From contig CACYTU010000015.1 of NCBI GenBank assembly GCA_902777355.1, positions 1 through 42,693 on the forward strand: DNA of 42,693 bases. Direction: 5' to 3'. Of this stretch, positions 23,686 to 32,742 are shown one piece after another. The position numbers and the translations under genes were made by a program. How positions within the stretch are numbered: the stretch's first letter is position 1; each line of letters begins with the position of its first letter. Origin of the DNA: an uncultured Lachnospiraceae bacterium (GTDB taxonomy: Bacteria; Bacillota; Clostridia; Lachnospirales; Lachnospiraceae). The notes beneath the pieces were generated by a model, which worked only from the letters and a program-made list of their open reading frames with translations, was not told the origin of the DNA and searched no databases.

Positions 23686-23818
23686 TGACAGGACCCCCTT
23701 TCTAAAAATGTTTAAAAGATTCCTGCAGAAACAGCTGACAGACCGGAGACGGCTGTCTGTATCTCTGCAGGGATTGTGAATCCGTTCTTCATGGAAATGA
23801 CCTTTGGGAAGTAACCTT

Positions 23819-23909
23819 AAGGAAATAATCTCAGGGAAACAGCCTCAGGGAAACAGCCTCAGGGAAACAGCCTCAGGGAAATAATATCAGGGAAACAAGC
23901 TTCCGGGAA
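23819..23909. repeat. 14-bp tandem repeat
   Basis: Four exact to near-exact copies of cagggaaacagcct in a row, flanked by looser copies (agggaaataatctcagg, cagggaaacaagcttccggg). Confidence 0.88.
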
Positions 23910-24148
23910 GTTTGGAAAATGATAACATAAGCGGAAGCAGTGAAAAACCGGCAAATTTCGGATAACAATTCGAAATATGGGCGGACACAGTTCGAAAAAC
24001 CTGGCTTTTTGTCTGTATAGAAACTAAATAACAATTATTAATAATTATAATAACATATTGCGTACAAAAATATCGTATAAATTTCTGGTTTTCCCGTAAT
24101 AAATCTGTTCAAATGCATTTGCTTCCGGCGGCGCTATACCCGCGGCAG

Positions 24149-24238
24149 CAGATATCATTTATCTGTCAGATACCCCTCAACTATCAGATAACAGTCATCT
24201 GGTATCCCTCAACTATCAGATAACAGTCATCTGTTATG
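24149..24238. repeat. Tandem repeat of a small hairpin, ~3 copies
   Basis: cagataacagtcatctg, which folds on itself (CAGAT with ATCTG), is followed by gtatccctcaactat and repeated at 32-bp spacing (24185, 24217). A diverged copy starts at 24149. The layout resembles repeated operator sites, but it lies at the 3' end of the PcfJ gene. Confidence 0.8.
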
Positions 24239-24245
24239 ATGCAAA

Positions 24246-24293
24246 GGTCAAAAGCCGGAAAAAGACGGGTCTGCCTTTACCGCCTTTTGACCC
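24246..24293 (-). terminator. Possible terminator of the PcfJ-domain gene
   Basis: GGTCAAAAGCCGG pairs with CCGCCTTTTGACC with one mismatch, ~10 bases past the stop. The minus-strand T-run is weak (TTTGC), so confidence is moderate. Confidence 0.5.
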
Positions 24294-24303
24294 CGATATC
24301 ATG

Positions 24304-26229
24304 TTATGACGCGGACACTATATCGAGTGTAAGGATCCGCAGATTCTTGGCATGGCACCACTTGCGGATATAGTCCTGAGCTGCCTGATCGAGCTGTCCG
24401 TTGGAGTGGGCTTTGGCCTGCACAAGGGTATTACCCCTTACTTCGATCGTTCCGAAGGAAGTGCCCGGAGTTCTTTTCCTGCGGAGAAAATATATTTTTG
24501 TGCGGCCGGCGCAGACAGCATTCACGTAGATCCTGACACAGTTGTGCATAGCGTCGCTCTCCAGGAAAAGATCTTCTCGCTCTTCCGGGGCGATGATTAC
24601 GAAGGGGTCCTCCTTGAAGAATTCCCGGTCTTCCTCCGTCCTGTCGGTTGTGAGGGAGAGGTAATACGCTGACGTAACAACGGAATGGAAATCGTGGGAT
24701 TCCTTATCGTTTTTGTCGAGCCGGATCCTCTGGACGATGCGGTCATGGGCTATACGCAGGGAGCCTCTGGGGATAAAACCGTAGGGGTATTCACCCAGAT
24801 GTTCGCAAGCGTTTATGTAATCAAAGAGGTAGCGGAGAGTGTTTGCATCGTCGGAAGACTTGCGGAGGAAGCGCAGGATCTGCAGGATCTGGTCGTCCGT
24901 GAGGTCATACTTGTAAAGCCCGTGAATCCGGTAGTTTCTGATGGGACGCCGCCTGCCCGGGACTCTGCCTGTCTGCCCGGGGGCCATCTCGATGGACAAA
25001 TCATGATAAAAATCACACATAAGGGGTGTGTAATGGTCAAACTGAAGAAGGCCGGGATGGCACTGATTGATGTGGGCAAGATTTGCCAGCAGTTCATCGG
25101 TGACATCCTGCGGATCGAGTGCGCGGAGTACATGCAGAGGAAGCCGGAAGGTGTCGCGCAGATTCCTGAAAAGGGATGGATCATTTCTAAAACAGTCGAG
25201 GATTTCCATATTTTCAGCCACAGAGGGAACAGAGGCTTTTGCAGCCAGCTCCATCAGACAGTGGTAATCCGGAGCAATCAGTGGAACCAGTATGTTATGA
25301 GAATGTTCCATATACTGTTCAAGGTTGTACTCGGGGTAAAAACGCGCGAACCTGCGGATTGCTTTGTCCCCCTCAGAGGTCAGAGAGTAATGCTGCCGCA
25401 AAAGAAGAGGAATATCGGCGTTGGGGGTACAGGCGGCGTAGCCCCGCGAGAACAGGAAAGCCACAGGTTCGTCCTCTCCCATGAAGGTGATAATCCTGAG
25501 GAGAAGCGTTGAGTCTTTGTACTTAAGCAGGGAAATAATCATGTGCTGGATGGGATTTGTACGGCGAGGCCGCCTTCTCCAATATCTTCGGATCCTCACA
25601 GGCCTCACCTGGTTTTCTTCCCTGACATCATAGCCGTTTTCCGAATGATCTGGGACTGAACCGCGTGATTCGGAATCTACTCCCATCAGGCGCTGTGCCA
25701 TTGACTCCCTCAACAGATGCTCATGATGAAAGCCCTTCGTACGATATATATGAACGAACATCTGCAGAGAATAGAGTCTGATGATCCCGGGGAAAACCTC
25801 CCTTATGATCTCAACATCGGTCTCCTCCCGGATGTGGAAGCATCTGCCGGCCCGTATGAGGGCAAGCCAGATATCAGCATCCAGGCCTGTCTCATTTTTT
25901 GTGACCCTGGGTTCCCTGCTGTCCGGGCTGAAAACCATCCTGAAAACAGTGAACCACCGCATCCCCTTGAAGCGGTCTGAAAAACCCGGTCTGGGGACAA
26001 GCTCCGGCTGGCAGATTTCCAGGAGAAGATTCCCCTTCCAGACATCCAGCCTGTAGCCCGCGCTGTCATCCGTGACCACTCCCCGGTTCGGAAGGTTCTC
26101 TATGACTTTAAATCCGCACGCTTCTGCGTGCTTTTTGCTATTGTAAAAATCCGGTGTCAGGCGTTTTCCGCACTTGCCGCAAAAGTGTCCTCTGTTCCTC
26201 ATAGAGTGATAAATAAAATGTCTGTCCAC
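24304..26229 (-). CDS. PcfJ-domain protein
   Basis: A 641-residue protein. The N terminus has a zinc-ribbon-like HFCGKCGKRLTP...HAEACG segment (~14-38), then a beta-rich region. The middle is a long helical part rich in Leu, Arg and His. The C-terminal ~130 residues (~505-635) match the PcfJ family: ERE(D)LFLESDAMHNCVRIY, then KIYFLRRKRTPGTSFGTIEV and a closing helix with DYIRKW. PcfJ proteins are known from conjugative plasmids, integrative elements and phages; their function is unclear. The start is GTG at 26229 with AAGGAGGTGA 7 bases upstream. No conjugation or phage gene is nearby. It is upstream of, and codirectional with, the XRE gene, but separated by 618 bp. Confidence 0.87.
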   Translation of the reverse strand: MDRHFIYHSMRNRGHFCGKCGKRLTPDFYNSKKHAEACGFKVIENLPNRGVVTDDSAGYRLDVWKGNLLLEICQPELVPRPGFSDRFKGMRWFTVFRMVFSPDSREPRVTKNETGLDADIWLALIRAGRCFHIREETDVEIIREVFPGIIRLYSLQMFVHIYRTKGFHHEHLLRESMAQRLMGVDSESRGSVPDHSENGYDVREENQVRPVRIRRYWRRRPRRTNPIQHMIISLLKYKDSTLLLRIITFMGEDEPVAFLFSRGYAACTPNADIPLLLRQHYSLTSEGDKAIRRFARFYPEYNLEQYMEHSHNILVPLIAPDYHCLMELAAKASVPSVAENMEILDCFRNDPSLFRNLRDTFRLPLHVLRALDPQDVTDELLANLAHINQCHPGLLQFDHYTPLMCDFYHDLSIEMAPGQTGRVPGRRRPIRNYRIHGLYKYDLTDDQILQILRFLRKSSDDANTLRYLFDYINACEHLGEYPYGFIPRGSLRIAHDRIVQRIRLDKNDKESHDFHSVVTSAYYLSLTTDRTEEDREFFKEDPFVIIAPEEREDLFLESDAMHNCVRIYVNAVCAGRTKIYFLRRKRTPGTSFGTIEVRGNTLVQAKAHSNGQLDQAAQDYIRKWCHAKNLRILTLDIVSAS

Positions 26230-26360
26230 GAAATCTCACCTCCTTTCCATGAACTGACTCCCTTTATGAGCCCCATTGCCTGAGACTGATCATAAATTTG
26301 GTAAGTGCGATTATATCAGTGCATTCCGCATCTCCTCAAAGGGAAATAATCGGAGCATTT

Positions 26361-26482
26361 CGGTATTTCGAAAACCGCCCGTCTTCGGCATATCGAAGGC
26401 AGTCCGTCTCAGGTATTTCGAAAACCGCCCGTCTTCGGCATATCGAAGGCAGTCCGCTTTTCGGATTTCGAAGGCTGCTTCG
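26361..26482. repeat. Tandem repeat, 50-bp unit, 2.4 copies
   Basis: Two almost identical copies start at 26361 and 26411 (ggtatttcgaaaaccgcccg, then tcttcggcatatcgaaggca), followed by a partial copy with gatttcgaaggctgcttcg. ttcgaa recurs throughout. Confidence 0.9.
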
Positions 26483-26836
26483 AGGGAGGATCATAAGGCC
26501 GGGAAAACGATTGGACCCAAAAATCTCTTCACGCTCATATATTTAAGAATATCTGACGCAGCCGGACTCGGGAGGTTACATCCGAAGTAACTTTTTTATG
26601 GCCGGACATAAATCGCTGACAAAAGGCGGATGGCAGGTGCGAAAACGAATCTGTTCAGGCCATTGACAGGGCGTGTTCAGATCAGTAACAGGCGGAAAAA
26701 GTGAATTTAAAAAAAGAACGCAGTCCGGTTTATCACGTGTTCCGGAAGTGCTACAATAAAGTTATCGTATTTATAGTTGTCGTTTTTTCAGCTCTCGTTT
26801 TTAAAGCAGTAATTAAAGGTTTTTAAAAAATTGTAT

Positions 26837-27065
26837 GCTGTTGTTTTTAAAGATAAAGCCGAAAATTTATTTGTTTTTAAAGCTGCATATTTAAAGCTGC
26901 AGCAGTAAAGTTTTTTTGTATTTTAAGCTGTTGTTTTTAAAGATAAAGCCGAAAATTTATTTGTTTTTAAAGCTGCCGTATTTAAAGTTGTAGTATCAAA
27001 GTTTTTTTAAAAATAGTAAGCCGTTGTTTTTAAAGATAAAGCTTAAAAATTATTTGTTTTTAAAG
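26837..27065. repeat. A/T-rich tandem repeat, 90-93-bp unit, ~2.5 copies
   Basis: The phrase gttgtttttaaagataaagc starts near 26839, 26929 and 27022. Each is followed by a run ending ttatttgtttttaaagc. The unit is much richer in A/T than the surrounding genes and lies directly upstream of the MgtC-like gene. Confidence 0.88.
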
Positions 27066-27113
27066 CGGTTGTTTTCCATTCCTGCGGATTCCATGAATCA
27101 TTGAGGTGCTGAT

Positions 27114-27851
27114 ATGACATTTCTGGAACAATATAGTAGTCATTTTACTATGATGCAGCATGCGGAGCTGTGCCTGCGTCTGATCATTGCCTTCGTAGTC
27201 GGAGGACTGGTCGGAATGGAGCGCAGTCAGCGCTACAAAGAAGCGGGAATCCGAACCCATATCCTGGTCTGCTGCACGACGGCGCTGATCATGCTGATCT
27301 CCAAATATGGCTTTGCCGATCTCACCATGGGCGGAGCCAGTGATTTCCTGGGCACGAAAGGAGCGGATTCCGCACGTGTCGCGGCGCAGGCGGTCAGCGG
27401 CATCAGCTTTTTGTGCGCGGGCGTCATTTTCAAAGTGGGGAGCAACATCAAGGGGCTGACTACAGCCGCCGGAATCTGGCTGACAGCCGGGATCGGCCTT
27501 GCCATCGGCGCCGGAATGTATGTCCCTGTGGTCTGCGTTGTAGTGCTTGTTCTGATCCTGCAGCGCCTGATGTACCGCTTCCTTATGGGGACCGACGCTC
27601 ACGGGGGCAATCGCCTGAAATTCACTGTAAAGAGCTATAAAGGATTTGACGAAGCTCTGCATAAGCAGCTGGAAGAGTGGGATGCCCTTGTGACGCAGAG
27701 CAGGGTAACGGTCAACATGGACGGCACAACGGAATACGATCTTATCGTCAGGCGGAAAGAAGACCTGGAATACAGCCAGATCCGAAAATTTGTATCCGAT
27801 CAGGGCGATGTCGTCCTCTCTGTCACCGCAAGTTCTCTGTATATGGGATGA
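27114..27851 (+). CDS. MgtC/SapB family membrane protein
   Basis: A 245-residue inner-membrane protein. Residues ~1-165 form the MgtC domain with four to five membrane segments: LRLIIAFVVGGLVGMERSQRYKEAG (with the family ERxxxxxxAG-type loop), a stretch around THILVCCTTALIMLI, VSGISFLCAGVIFKVG with the family Gly-Ala-Gly, and AGIWLTAGIGLAIGAG followed by VPVVCVVVLVLIL. The C-terminal ~75 residues are a soluble ACT-like tail. MgtC proteins affect growth in low magnesium and can modulate membrane ATPases or transporters; this one's role is unknown. The start has GAGGTG 5 bases upstream. It is transcribed alone, between an A/T-rich repeat and a cluster of hairpins. Confidence 0.93.
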   Translation: MTFLEQYSSHFTMMQHAELCLRLIIAFVVGGLVGMERSQRYKEAGIRTHILVCCTTALIMLISKYGFADLTMGGASDFLGTKGADSARVAAQAVSGISFLCAGVIFKVGSNIKGLTTAAGIWLTAGIGLAIGAGMYVPVVCVVVLVLILQRLMYRFLMGTDAHGGNRLKFTVKSYKGFDEALHKQLEEWDALVTQSRVTVNMDGTTEYDLIVRRKEDLEYSQIRKFVSDQGDVVLSVTASSLYMG

Positions 27852-27856
27852 ACCTC

Positions 27857-27894
27857 GTTACAATACATACCCTATCGAGGGCATGTATTGTAAC
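27857..27894. repeat. Strong hairpin, 16-bp stem
   Basis: GTTACAATACATACCC pairs with GGGCATGTATTGTAAC with one mismatch and a 6-base loop (tatcga), 6 bases after the MgtC-like stop. No T-run follows, so it may act in 3'-end stability rather than termination. Confidence 0.8.
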
Positions 27895-27898
27895 TTTC

Positions 27899-27936
27899 GA
27901 AAATCCCATTCCAAATCGCTGCGCGATGGGATTTTC
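27899..27936 (+). terminator. Possible first terminator after the MgtC-like gene
   Basis: GAAAATCCCAT pairs with ATGGGATTTTC (11 bp, perfect), ending in TTTTCTTC. The A-rich 5' arm and U-rich 3' arm make it a bidirectional-type terminator. Confidence 0.6.
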
Positions 27937-27992
27937 TTCGTAAAACCCGGGTTTTTCGCGAAAAAACATTGCTTCGCAATGAAGAAACAAAG

Positions 27993-28057
27993 CCCCCTGT
28001 TTCTGCCGGTTCCAATGAAGTTCAATTCAAAGGATCCGGCGGGAACAGGGGGTTTTT
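27993..28057 (+). terminator. Second terminator after the MgtC-like gene
   Basis: CCCCCTGTT (27993-28001) pairs with AACAGGGGG (28044-28052), extended by tgccgg with ccggcgg, and five T follow. Between it and the previous hairpin lie two more small palindromes (aaacccgggttt; cattgcttcgcaatg). Confidence 0.8.
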
Positions 28058-28091
28058 CGTTAATTCAATAATTACTTTGCCAAATCTTTTA

Positions 28092-31000
28092 TCAGACGGG
28101 TGACATTCCCATCTTTGTGTTCATGATCAGCATCTGCAGGCGGTTTTCAATGTTGGCTGTGCTGACGTCAGGGTCGTAATCCAGAGGCAGAATATTGGCG
28201 TCCGGATACAGCTCTTTCAGCTTTTTGGAAATGCCTCTTCCGACCACGTGGTTGGGAAGACAGCCGAAGGGCTGCAGGATGATGAAGTTGCGGCAGCCTT
28301 CCTTGGCGTGGTGCAGGATCTCAGCGGGAATCAGGACACCCTCTCCCGCGTCAAAGGTGTGGTGGATGATGGAATCCGAGTCCTTCACGATATCCTGCAT
28401 GCGGGGAGCCGGTTTGTAGAGGGGATTGCGTTTGGCGATGGCGTCTACGAAATCCTGTGCCACGTTGAAGGCGTTATCCTGGATGTTGAGGACCATCTTG
28501 TCCTTGAAACTCTTGCTGATTTTGAATTCCTTTACCTGGGCGTTCTGGTAGAAATAGGTCTTTCTGATGACGTCCGCCATGCGGGCTTCGATCACCTCAA
28601 AGCCGTTGTTCTCCAGATATTTCTCAATATCGTGGTTGGCGCCGGGGTGGAAGTTGAGCAGGTACTCGCCGACGATCAGGACGCTGGGCTTTTTCTGGGA
28701 GAAATCGCACTTGATCTGGTTCATGGTGGCGATGGCCTTTTTGAACCCCTTGCGCGCGCCCTGGATTCCATCTTTTTTCAGGCCGTTTACGACATAGGCA
28801 AGGGCCTTGTCGAAAGCGGCGTCCGCGCTTCCCTTTTTGATTTCATAGGGTCTGGTCTTGCGCAGGATCTCCTCCAGCGCGTCGATCATGGGAAGGGAGG
28901 CGGACAGCCTGATGGCGGAGAGCAGGCTCATCTTGAAGCCGGGGTGGAGGTTGTGGACATCCACGTCGTCGTTGGTCAGGATCGGGACATTGGGGAAGCC
29001 CGCGTCGTCGAGAGCCTTCCTGAGCAGGGCACTGTAGTGGGTCAGCCTGCAGTCACCTATGTATTTGCCCATGGCCACGGCGATCCGGTCGACTTTGTAT
29101 TTTCCTGATTTCAGTGTACTGATGATCTCTCCCACCACGATCTGGGCGGGGAAGCAGATGTCGTTGTGCACATATTTTTTGCCGTCGCTGATGGCCTCGT
29201 CGCGGCCTACGGGAAGAGGGACAGCTCTGACATGCTGCCCGGACAGGGCGGCCGACATGACTTCGCAGAAGGCGTGGGAGGTGTTGGGCACCAGCACAAC
29301 CTTCTCCTTCGCGTCTTCTTTGGTGAACTTGACGGGGTAGGGGTCGCTGAGGGCTTTCACCGTCCTGCTTATATTCCTGGTCCGCCTCATCTCGATGGTC
29401 TCGATGAAGGACCTGACTCTGATCCGCAGGGGACCCTGAATGTCGCTCTCGTCCAGCTTGAGCACCAGGGGTGCCTTGCCGGAGATCTCTTCCATCATGC
29501 GGATGATCTCGTCGGACAGATAGGCGTCGTGTCCGCAGCCGAAACTTACGACCTGGACGTACTCCAGGTGGTCATTTTCCGCAGCAAGCACGGCCGAGCC
29601 CAGCATCCTGGCGTGGAAATTGTTGACGATGTCCAGCCTGCTGTTGGTCAGGTCGACGTCATTGACGCCGGGGATCGCGTCGCAGGTGATGACCGGGATC
29701 CCCCGGGAGGTGAACATTCCGGGCAGCTCGTGGTTGACCAGCCCGTCGATCTGATAGGGACGGGAGGCCAGAACGACCGCGTAGGTGCCCTTCTTTGTGA
29801 CCTGGTCCAGGACATCTCTTCCGGCTTTCTGCATCTGGGAACGGAAACTGTTCATGGCGGTCAGACCCTGCCCGATCGCCTTGAGTGTCACGTTCTTTTT
29901 GATTCCGAAGGTCTCCTGGATGAAGATGGGAAGCTGGTACTCCATGTCCTTCTGGCTGTGCCAGTGGAACAGGGGGCAGTCATAGGGGATTCCCCATTTT
30001 TCCTGAGGGTTGTCCGAATTGCGGATGACCAGCGGATAGCCCTTTACGATGGCGCACATGGACTCACTGGTCTCGTGCCGGTTTTCGGAGTGCACCGTGG
30101 TGATCGTGGGCATGAAGATTCTGTCCACCTTCATATCCCGCAGGGATCTCAGATGTCCGTGAACCAGCTTGGCGGGGAAGCAGACCGTGTCGGAGGTCAC
30201 CGCGTGCAGTCCCGATTCATAGATCTTGCGGGTGCTCATGGGGGACATTTTGACCTTGAAGCCCAGGCTCTTCCAGAAAGTGGTCCAGAAGGGCATGTAT
30301 TCCCAGTTGGAGAGCACGCGGGGAAGCCCGATGGTGATATCTTTCTCAGGCTCGTCCGTGTCGACGACTGTAAAAGGATAGTCTTTAAACAGAAGCTTTG
30401 TACGCAGATCAAAGAGGTTGGGCACGGCGGCCTTCTCTTTCTGGATCTTTCTGATCTCGGCCTGCACATCGCTGTCTTTGGGATTTCCCAGCACCTCGCC
30501 CTTTTCGCAGCGGTTGTTGGTGATCCAGGAATTGCCGTTGGAAAACTTCACGACGGTGCGCTTGCAGTGGTTGCTGCAGAAGGGGCAGGGAATGTTGGCT
30601 TCCTGTGTATAGCTGAAATTCTCCAGTTCATCCAGGCTTATGAAGGTCTTTTTATAAGTGCCCTCCGCCATGGCCCGCTCAGTCTCTTCTTTTGTCAGAA
30701 GAGCTGCCCCGATGGCGCCCATGAGGCCGGGATAGGGAGCCCTGGTGACGGTCCGGCCTATATACTGCTCCATGGCCCTCAGAACTGCGTCGTTCTGGAA
30801 GGTGCCGCCCTGTACGACAATGTTTTTGCCCAGGGACTGGATATTGGAAATTCTGATTACTTTTGTAAAAACGTTTTCAATGATGGACCGGCACAGTCCG
30901 GCCATGATATCGCCGGGAACCTTGCCGTTGCGCTGCTCTGTGATGATCGAGCTGTTCATGAAGACCGTGCAGCGGCTTCCAAGAGCCGCGGGATCCTTGG

Positions 31001-32513
31001 AAGAGAAAGCGGTCTCCGCGATCTTTTTGACGGGGATATGAAGGGTCTTGGCAAAGTTTTCCAGGAAGGAACCGCATCCCGAGGAGCAGGCCTCGTTGAC
31101 GACGATATTGGTGGCGATCCCGTTGCTGATCCATATGGCCTTCATGTCCTGTCCGCCGATATCCAGGATAAAGGAGACATCATCGACATATTTTTCCGCC
31201 GCGAAGGCGTGGGCGACGGTCTCGACCATGTGGGTTTCGGTGTTCATGGCCTTGTTGACCAGAAGTTCGCCGTAGCCGGTGCTGCCGGCAGCGATGATCT
31301 CGATCTCGGCTCCGGCCTGGCGGGCCCTCTGCCTCATGGCCAGCAGGGCATTCTGCAGAACGATGAGGGGATCGCCCTCGTTGGGGCCGTAGAACTCCTC
31401 GAGCAGGTTTTCCTTCTCGTCCATGAGCACGAATTTGGTCGTCGTGCTGCCGCAGTCGATTCCCAGATAGGCGCGGACCTTTTCTCCTTCTTTATAGGTG
31501 ACGGGAGTGATCTGAGAGAGCCTGTGCTCTTCCATGAAATTCTCGTATTCTTCACGGCTGTCAAAAAACGGACGGGTCAGGCGGTCACTTCCCCTGTATG
31601 TCGTGCGGTCTTCTTTGACGGAACTGAGCTGGTCCGCCAGCATTGCCGCGTATGTGTGCCCGCGCTGATCCGCGAACAGACTGTCCAGGGACAGGGCGGC
31701 TCCGAAGGCGATCATGATCTCGGGGTGTTCGGGCACGATGATCTCTTCGGGCTTAAGTCCCAGTCGCTCGCAGAAAACGCGGATGAGGACGGGGTTGAAG
31801 GTCAGGGGACCGCCCTCGAAGGCGACGGGAGGCACGATATCGAGACCCTGGGCCAGGCCGCCTATACTCTGCTTGGCGATGGCGTGGAAGGAGGACAGAG
31901 CTAGGTCGCTCTTTGAGATTCCCTGATTGAGCAGGGGCTGTATATCGGTCTTGGCATAGACGCCGCATCGGCCGGAAATGTCATAGACGGTCGTGCCCTT
32001 TTCGGCAAGCGAATTAAACTCCTCGATGGGAGTTTTCAGGATGGCTGCGACTTCATCGATGAAAGCGCCCGTGCCGCCGGCACAGCTGCCGTTCATGCGC
32101 ATGTCGTCGACGACGGATTCGCCCGTCTTTTTGTCTTTGTGGAAAAACAGCATCTTGGCATCCTGGCCGCCCAGTTCGATGGCTGTCCCGATCGTCCCAT
32201 ACTCCCTCTTCAGGGCGATGGAATTGCCTACCACCTCCTGGACGAAAGGAACGCTGACCGCGTCGGCGATCGGCTTGGCGCCGGAGCCCGTCAGGACGAC
32301 CCGGATCTTTTCGTCCGGGAACTCTTCATTGAACTTCAGCAGCGCTTTGCGCACGCTGCGGAGCTGTTCCGCGTGATGCCTCTGATAGTCGGAATAGAGG
32401 ACTTCCTTGGTCTCGGAATCAATCACCGCTATTTTTGTCGTGGTGGATCCCACATCAATGCCGACGTGTAATATCCGTCCCGGTCTGCTGTTGTGCTTGG
32501 CATTTGTCTTCAT
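28092..32513 (-). CDS. Giant 2-hydroxyacyl-CoA dehydratase activase-related protein
   Basis: About 1473 residues, probably cytosolic and iron-sulfur dependent. Two activase (BcrAD/BadF/BadG, ASKHA-fold) domains come first: HVGIDVGSTTTK at ~16-27 with NGSCAGGTGAF near 141-151, and YLGIDCGSTTTK near 349-360 with NEACSSGCGSF near 475. These Cys are at the place of the cluster ligands in HgdC. A CPFCSNHC motif follows (~635), then a DUF2229-type domain (~720-930; TIGLPRVLSNWEYMPFWTTF) and a C-terminal region related to dehydratase D-type subunits (~990-1440). Known HgdC activates a dehydratase by ATP-driven electron transfer; this large fused form is common in Clostridia and its substrate is unknown. 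ATG 32513 (AGGAA upstream) is preferred to a GTG 36 bases earlier. Confidence 0.93.
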   Translation of the reverse strand: MKTNAKHNSRPGRILHVGIDVGSTTTKIAVIDSETKEVLYSDYQRHHAEQLRSVRKALLKFNEEFPDEKIRVVLTGSGAKPIADAVSVPFVQEVVGNSIALKREYGTIGTAIELGGQDAKMLFFHKDKKTGESVVDDMRMNGSCAGGTGAFIDEVAAILKTPIEEFNSLAEKGTTVYDISGRCGVYAKTDIQPLLNQGISKSDLALSSFHAIAKQSIGGLAQGLDIVPPVAFEGGPLTFNPVLIRVFCERLGLKPEEIIVPEHPEIMIAFGAALSLDSLFADQRGHTYAAMLADQLSSVKEDRTTYRGSDRLTRPFFDSREEYENFMEEHRLSQITPVTYKEGEKVRAYLGIDCGSTTTKFVLMDEKENLLEEFYGPNEGDPLIVLQNALLAMRQRARQAGAEIEIIAAGSTGYGELLVNKAMNTETHMVETVAHAFAAEKYVDDVSFILDIGGQDMKAIWISNGIATNIVVNEACSSGCGSFLENFAKTLHIPVKKIAETAFSSKDPAALGSRCTVFMNSSIITEQRNGKVPGDIMAGLCRSIIENVFTKVIRISNIQSLGKNIVVQGGTFQNDAVLRAMEQYIGRTVTRAPYPGLMGAIGAALLTKEETERAMAEGTYKKTFISLDELENFSYTQEANIPCPFCSNHCKRTVVKFSNGNSWITNNRCEKGEVLGNPKDSDVQAEIRKIQKEKAAVPNLFDLRTKLLFKDYPFTVVDTDEPEKDITIGLPRVLSNWEYMPFWTTFWKSLGFKVKMSPMSTRKIYESGLHAVTSDTVCFPAKLVHGHLRSLRDMKVDRIFMPTITTVHSENRHETSESMCAIVKGYPLVIRNSDNPQEKWGIPYDCPLFHWHSQKDMEYQLPIFIQETFGIKKNVTLKAIGQGLTAMNSFRSQMQKAGRDVLDQVTKKGTYAVVLASRPYQIDGLVNHELPGMFTSRGIPVITCDAIPGVNDVDLTNSRLDIVNNFHARMLGSAVLAAENDHLEYVQVVSFGCGHDAYLSDEIIRMMEEISGKAPLVLKLDESDIQGPLRIRVRSFIETIEMRRTRNISRTVKALSDPYPVKFTKEDAKEKVVLVPNTSHAFCEVMSAALSGQHVRAVPLPVGRDEAISDGKKYVHNDICFPAQIVVGEIISTLKSGKYKVDRIAVAMGKYIGDCRLTHYSALLRKALDDAGFPNVPILTNDDVDVHNLHPGFKMSLLSAIRLSASLPMIDALEEILRKTRPYEIKKGSADAAFDKALAYVVNGLKKDGIQGARKGFKKAIATMNQIKCDFSQKKPSVLIVGEYLLNFHPGANHDIEKYLENNGFEVIEARMADVIRKTYFYQNAQVKEFKISKSFKDKMVLNIQDNAFNVAQDFVDAIAKRNPLYKPAPRMQDIVKDSDSIIHHTFDAGEGVLIPAEILHHAKEGCRNFIILQPFGCLPNHVVGRGISKKLKELYPDANILPLDYDPDVSTANIENRLQMLIMNTKMGMSPV

Positions 32514-32742
32514 ATGAATTCCTGTGTTTTTTAGGCGGGAGTCCGGCACAGAGTCATGCAGGGAAAGTGCCGGGGGTTCCGCGGGTTTTATGTTCCACAG
32601 TTACTGATGCAGTTTCTGTCTTCCGCGGTCAGTGGTACGCATACTGCATTCCATGGCCGCTGATGCGGAAACTGTTTTCCGCAGTCAATGATTCGAAATC
32701 TGTCTTCCGCAGTCAGTGGTTCTTTGTGCAGGGGACTGAAAG
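32514..32742. repeat. Degenerate direct repeats between HxlR gene and activase gene
   Basis: The phrase ctgtcttccgcggtcagtggt recurs as ctgttttccgcagtcaatgat and ctgtcttccgcagtcagtggt between ~32605 and 32732, at ~40-62-bp spacing. This falls between the HxlR gene and the activase gene, where an HxlR binding site might be expected. Confidence 0.7.

Larger units (their letters stand above)
23686..24303. other. Repeat-rich upstream region of the XRE gene
   Basis: A 618-bp gap with no supported gene. It contains a 14-bp array (23819-23909), a very A/T-rich stretch (24020-24085, including taacaattattaataattataataac) fit for a minus-strand promoter, a three-copy 32-36-bp repeat (24149-24238) and the terminator-like hairpin of the PcfJ gene. 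Confidence 0.6.
26230..27113. other. Long repeat-filled intergenic region
   Basis: An 884-bp gap between divergent genes, the longest in the window. 26361-26482 and 26837-27065 are tandem repeats (listed). 26511-26760 holds nothing I can identify. Base composition shifts sharply toward A/T after 26700. The promoter of the MgtC-like gene probably lies in the A/T-rich array, but many TTTAAAG-like phrases make a single call unsafe. Confidence 0.6.

Noticed and set aside
29166-31904. A 912-codon open frame on the plus strand opposite the activase gene
   Set aside because: It is a mirror of a very long G+C-biased gene. It has no ribosome binding site or recognisable domain, while the minus-strand protein has clear motifs throughout.
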